Source: Candidatus Thermoflexus tengchongensis (GTDB lineage: Bacteria > Chloroflexota > Anaerolineae > Thermoflexales > Thermoflexaceae). From it: 64,000 nt of DNA. Where the stretch lies: assembly GCA_016842085.1 (NCBI GenBank), contig JAEVEX010000066.1, positions 43,380-107,379 of the forward strand, in the 5' to 3' direction. Made by a program: the position numbers and the translations under genes. The notes below the pieces were generated by a model. That model made no database searches. It was not told the DNA's origin and was given only the letters and a program-made list of their open reading frames with translations. Below, piece by piece: positions 60,365 through 64,000 of the stretch (positions are counted from its first letter, which is position 1; the number at the start of each line of letters is the position of its first letter).

Positions 60365-62572
60365 ATGATGGGGAAGGAACGCTGGCTGGTGTTGATCGCT
60401 GTCTGGAGCGCTTTCTGGGTGGCGCTGGCCATGATGCCACCCGAGCTGGCTCAGATCGATGAGAAGCATGTTCTCTGGCAGGCCAGCTCCTATGGGATCC
60501 CGGAGATCGCCCGCAATCTGATGCGGGATAGCCATCCGCCTGTTTATTACTGGATGGTTCATCTCTGGTGGGAAGCGGGGGGCTTCGATCGGCCTTATGG
60601 ATATCGAGTGTTTTCGATCTTGCTGGGACTGCCTGCGCTTCCTCTGGCCTTTCGAATCGGGAAGCGGGTGGCGGGAGTTCGCGGAGGCCTGGGGGTGGTT
60701 GCCTTCATGATGCTTAACCCCTTTTACATCTTCCAGCTGTTCCTCATTCGAATGTATGGGCTTGTCATCGTTCTGGGTGCTGGGCTGACCTGGCTGATGC
60801 TGCGACTGCTGGATCGGCCCTCCCGGGCGCTATGGGTGGCATGGGCGATCCTTCAGGGCCTTCTGTTGTTTACCCACTATTACGGCGCGTTCCTGATCGG
60901 CGCTCAGGTCATGATCCTGGGCTTCCGACGCCCGAAGGGGTGGATGCCGGGATTTCTGATGGCGATGATGCTCTGGGGGGTTTGGGGGATCTGGCTTCTG
61001 CAGGCGTATGCGGGAACGATGGAGAACACGGTGCGCAATCTATCGGCGATCCCGGTTCGCCCCGCGCCGTGGGAGGTGGTGGAGCACTTCTGGGCCAATC
61101 TGCTGGTTGGTCCTCTGGCGGATGGTTCCTTTGCCCGCGCCGTGGGGATGGCGGCGGCGCTGGCGACGGGGGTCGGCCTGGCTCTTCGAAGAGGGGGCTG
61201 GCGGTCTATGGGATGGAAGGAGATCGGGCTGGTGGCCTGGCTGCCCCTGGGCACAGGGGCGCTGATTGCGCTCCGCTGGCCGTTCTTCGGCGCGCGCTAC
61301 TTTGCCATGCTGTTTGTCCCCTTCCTGACCTGGGTCCTGGCGCCGCTCATTCACCGTCGGTGGATTATAATCGCCTTGCTCATCCCGGGTCTGATCGGAT
61401 TAACGGATCTTCCCCTGCTGATCGGACGGCCTGACGCTGGCGACAGCCGCGGAATCGGCATTCTGGGTCTTGTGGATCCTTCAGAGCCCATTCTGATCCA
61501 AACCTGGTGGCATGGGCTATGGCCAGGATATCCCTCCTTCCGAACCTATAATTGGAGCGATCCAGCTCAGCGCGATCTCGTCGTGGGCCGCTCGTCTGCG
61601 TTCTGGTTCATCGGAGTGAGCATCTATCGCGCGAATTGGGAAGGGTGGCTTCATGAGCTTCGGAGAACGCATGAAATAGACTATCACATCGAGGTGCCTC
61701 ATTCGGTTCCAGAACGGAGCGCCAGCATCTTCCATTTGACACGCAAGCAACTTCCTGCTGAGTGGCGCGACACTGACATCCTGTGGGAAAACGGTCTGAG
61801 CCTGAAGCGGGTCGGATGGGTTCAACGCACGCCGGTCCAGGGTCAATCTCTTCTCATCATTCTGCGGTGGAGAGTGGAACACCCGCAGAGCCGCCGGTGG
61901 ACATTGTTTATGCATCTCGTGGATTCCGAAGGAGGGCGCTGGGCCAGCTGGGATGCTGAGCCATATCCTCCAACAGACCATTGGGAGGCGGGGCAGGAGA
62001 TTGAGATGACTCGGAGTATGATGATCCCTCTAAACGTCCCGCCCGGCCGCTATCGTGTGAACATTGGATGGTATGAGACGGGGACGCCCGGTTTTCCTCG
62101 CGTACCTCTGTCCATCCATTCTGGTGATGTCTGGACGCTGGGGGAGATTGAGCTCCGGCCTCAAAAGAACATCCCTCGCATGGGCATCATCCGGTTCGAT
62201 CCTGTTGAGCTGGATCCGCCAGTTGTCCGCCTTGTGGAGAGCCCGCAGGGCTGGCATGTGGAGGTCCTGCTCCGCTGGCAAAGTCTGAACGATCAGGCTT
62301 CCACCGGCGGATGGGAGGTTCGGCTGAAGACCGCGAAAGGGGCATCCATCCCGCTGGATCGGGTTGTGCCCGTTCCACAAACCCGGCTTCAGGGCCCGGG
62401 ATGGCTCACCGAGCTCTGGATCAGCCCGCCTCTCCGGGGAGAGCGTCCCGCCCTGGGATGGCTGGAGGTCCTCTACAATGGGCATCTCCTTGCACAACGG
62501 CCGATCTGGATCTTTCCCGCTGAGGTCTGGTGGGTCTATGGGTGGCTTTTCCTTAACCGTTTCGAACGCTGA
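60365..62572 (+). CDS. GT39-like membrane glycosyltransferase, array member 13
   Basis: 735 aa. Loop 1 ELAQIDEKHVLWQASSYG (D32, E33), RDSHPPVYYWMVHLWWEAGG, then LNPFYIFQLFLIRMYGLVIV and a FTHYYGAFLIGAQVMILG helix; all standard for the family. Beta-sandwich: WTLFMHLVDSEGGRWASWDA and VPPGRYRVNIGWYETGTPG, then another ~110-residue beta domain. AAGGGTGG precedes two adjacent ATGs. The gap before it (150 bp) shows no clear promoter. Codons ~15-313 are duplicated almost perfectly in the next gene. Confidence 0.86.
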   Translation: MMGKERWLVLIAVWSAFWVALAMMPPELAQIDEKHVLWQASSYGIPEIARNLMRDSHPPVYYWMVHLWWEAGGFDRPYGYRVFSILLGLPALPLAFRIGKRVAGVRGGLGVVAFMMLNPFYIFQLFLIRMYGLVIVLGAGLTWLMLRLLDRPSRALWVAWAILQGLLLFTHYYGAFLIGAQVMILGFRRPKGWMPGFLMAMMLWGVWGIWLLQAYAGTMENTVRNLSAIPVRPAPWEVVEHFWANLLVGPLADGSFARAVGMAAALATGVGLALRRGGWRSMGWKEIGLVAWLPLGTGALIALRWPFFGARYFAMLFVPFLTWVLAPLIHRRWIIIALLIPGLIGLTDLPLLIGRPDAGDSRGIGILGLVDPSEPILIQTWWHGLWPGYPSFRTYNWSDPAQRDLVVGRSSAFWFIGVSIYRANWEGWLHELRRTHEIDYHIEVPHSVPERSASIFHLTRKQLPAEWRDTDILWENGLSLKRVGWVQRTPVQGQSLLIILRWRVEHPQSRRWTLFMHLVDSEGGRWASWDAEPYPPTDHWEAGQEIEMTRSMMIPLNVPPGRYRVNIGWYETGTPGFPRVPLSIHSGDVWTLGEIELRPQKNIPRMGIIRFDPVELDPPVVRLVESPQGWHVEVLLRWQSLNDQASTGGWEVRLKTAKGASIPLDRVVPVPQTRLQGPGWLTELWISPPLRGERPALGWLEVLYNGHLLAQRPIWIFPAEVWWVYGWLFLNRFER
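60408..61305 (+). repeat. 898-bp direct repeat, copy 1
   Basis: Identical to 62638-63535 except for C at 60532 versus T at 62762. Both ends are abrupt: flanking sequences diverge at once. Contained within array member 13. Confidence 0.97.
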
Positions 62573-63860
62573 GCGACGGATCCCCCGGCGCCCGCCGGAA
62601 TGGGGGATCCGGGCTGGCGCGCTGGCAGCCACCGCTTGCGCTTTCTGGGTGGCGCTGGCCATGATGCCACCCGAGCTGGCTCAGATCGATGAGAAGCATG
62701 TTCTCTGGCAGGCCAGCTCCTATGGGATCCCGGAGATCGCCCGCAATCTGATGCGGGATAGTCATCCGCCTGTTTATTACTGGATGGTTCATCTCTGGTG
62801 GGAAGCGGGGGGCTTCGATCGGCCTTATGGATATCGAGTGTTTTCGATCTTGCTGGGACTGCCTGCGCTTCCTCTGGCCTTTCGAATCGGGAAGCGGGTG
62901 GCGGGAGTTCGCGGAGGCCTGGGGGTGGTTGCCTTCATGATGCTTAACCCCTTTTACATCTTCCAGCTGTTCCTCATTCGAATGTATGGGCTTGTCATCG
63001 TTCTGGGTGCTGGGCTGACCTGGCTGATGCTGCGACTGCTGGATCGGCCCTCCCGGGCGCTATGGGTGGCATGGGCGATCCTTCAGGGCCTTCTGTTGTT
63101 TACCCACTATTACGGCGCGTTCCTGATCGGCGCTCAGGTCATGATCCTGGGCTTCCGACGCCCGAAGGGGTGGATGCCGGGATTTCTGATGGCGATGATG
63201 CTCTGGGGGGTTTGGGGGATCTGGCTTCTGCAGGCGTATGCGGGAACGATGGAGAACACGGTGCGCAATCTATCGGCGATCCCGGTTCGCCCCGCGCCGT
63301 GGGAGGTGGTGGAGCACTTCTGGGCCAATCTGCTGGTTGGTCCTCTGGCGGATGGTTCCTTTGCCCGCGCCGTGGGGATGGCGGCGGCGCTGGCGACGGG
63401 GGTCGGCCTGGCTCTTCGAAGAGGGGGCTGGCGGTCTATGGGATGGAAGGAGATCGGGCTGGTGGCCTGGCTGCCCCTGGGCACAGGGGCGCTGATTGCG
63501 CTCCGCTGGCCGTTCTTCGGCGCGCGCTACTTTGCGATGGTCCTTGTCCCTTTTCTGATCTGGATCATCGCGCCACTGACGATGCGCTCCAGGTGGCTCC
63601 TCGTCGGGTTGCTGGCTCCAGGTTTGATCGGCCTATCGACGATCCCTATGGTTCAGAGCTTTCCAGATGCGGGGGATACTCGGGAGATCGGCGCTATGTC
63701 TGTCATGGGGAACGAAGATCCCATATTGATCCAGGCCTGGTGGCATTCCCTGTGGCCTGAGTATCCGGCCTTTCGGGCCTATGACTGGAGCGATCCCCAG
63801 CAACGCGCCCGGGTGGTCTCTCAATATCCATCCTTCTGGTTTATCGGAGTTTCGCTCTAA
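62538..63860 (+). pseudogene. GT39-like glycosyltransferase truncated by an insertion element, array member 14
   Basis: 440 aa remain of a protein that in member 13 is 735 aa. A divergent N-terminus (MGGFSLTVSNAERRIPRRPP) leads into the 898-bp block shared with member 13, then a diverged but colinear stretch ending with SFWFIGVSL followed by TAA. Member 13 continues FIGVSIYRANW, so the break falls within a Tyr codon: TA belongs to the gene and the next A to the insertion. The whole outside beta domain is lost. The start overlaps member 13 by 35 bp and has only a weak ribosome site. The catalytic loop and helices are kept, but the product is probably not functional. Confidence 0.85.
62638..63535 (+). 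repeat. 898-bp direct repeat, copy 2
   Basis: Second copy of 60408-61305, exactly 2230 bp downstream, in the same frame of array member 14. Confidence 0.97.
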
Positions 63861-64000
63861 TGAGTTTTGACAATCAAGATCGGTAAAGGCATACTCGGGT
63901 CATCACGCATGAAAGGAGCGAAAGATGGCCCGACGTAGAACAGTAACATTGACGGAAGAGGAACGCCAACAACTGATTAACCATCGAGATCACGATCCTC
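63860..64000 (+). mobile_element. Left part of an IS630/Tc1-mariner-like insertion sequence
   Basis: Begins right after the TA of a broken Tyr codon in the preceding gene (63858-63859), as expected for the TA-targeting IS630 group. The ~65-bp leader is lower in GC than its surroundings and contains TTGACA-like TTTTGACAATC. It continues past the window edge, so the right end and the TA duplication cannot be checked. Confidence 0.6.
63925..64000 (+). CDS. Transposase N-terminus, probably IS630 family (cut by window edge)
   Basis: 25 codons are visible, MARRRTVTLTEEERQQLINH onward. A basic start followed by LTEEERQQL is typical of the N-terminal helix-turn-helix of IS630-type transposases. An AAAGGAG ribosome site lies 8 nt upstream of the ATG. 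Codon use is less GC-rich than in the neighbouring genes, consistent with a mobile gene. The DDE domain is outside the window. Confidence 0.55.
   Translation, partial: MARRRTVTLTEEERQQLINHRDHDP

Overview
The window reads as a high-GC bacterial chromosome segment. The best guess is a thermophilic Chloroflexota of the Anaerolineae/Thermoflexia type. Grounds for this: the strongly GC-biased codon use, the fused ChlI/ChlD-type chelatase, a MalT-like STAND regulator with a C-terminal BTAD domain, a small protein of the nitrile-hydratase-leader (NHLP/Os1348-like) clan known from Chloroflexi, and a very large set of GT-C/YfhO-type membrane proteins. The taxonomic call is an inference; no rRNA is present.

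Left part (1-32797): mostly housekeeping genes in short operons. In order: ornithine aminotransferase (cut by the window edge), thiI, a 700-bp intergenic array of small hairpins, rsfS-pth-tRNA-Val (pth and the tRNA overlap), a class III aminotransferase with a ketopantoate-reductase-like gene, a 1001-aa secreted PKD/cadherin-like protein behind an AT-rich promoter island, a class I aminotransferase, hflX / small membrane protein / miaA, an orphan ABC ATPase with a membrane-anchored partner, a holin-family-4-like protein, and the glycogen pair glgA-glgC. Then come a three-gene operon (46-aa membrane peptide, NHLP-like protein, degenerate receiver), REP-like elements, the MalT/BTAD regulator, PBP1A, ilvE, folC and a fused metal-chelatase AAA+/VWA protein that ends in a strong intrinsic terminator.

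Right part (32798-63860): 31 kb on the plus strand with nothing but large polytopic membrane proteins, 14 in a row and often coupled by ATGA stop/start overlaps. Some are GT39/ArnT-like with an Asp-Glu pair in the first outside loop. Some are YfhO- or PTPS-related-like, and some are GT-C-like with a GD-x-x-LN-x-W motif. Nearly all end in a related extracytoplasmic beta-sandwich. There is no GT2 donor synthase, flippase, ligase or transporter among them. The array is actively changing: one member has an in-frame amber codon next to its catalytic motif, the last two share an 898-bp block with one mismatch, and the last is cut by an IS630/Tc1-mariner-like element entering at a TA dinucleotide at the right edge.

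The glycosyltransferase array is the part most likely to be a poorly described system, presumably decoration of lipid-linked glycans or surface proteins using polyprenyl-phosphate sugars. The NHLP/pseudo-receiver operon and the intergenic hairpin array are the next most unusual features.
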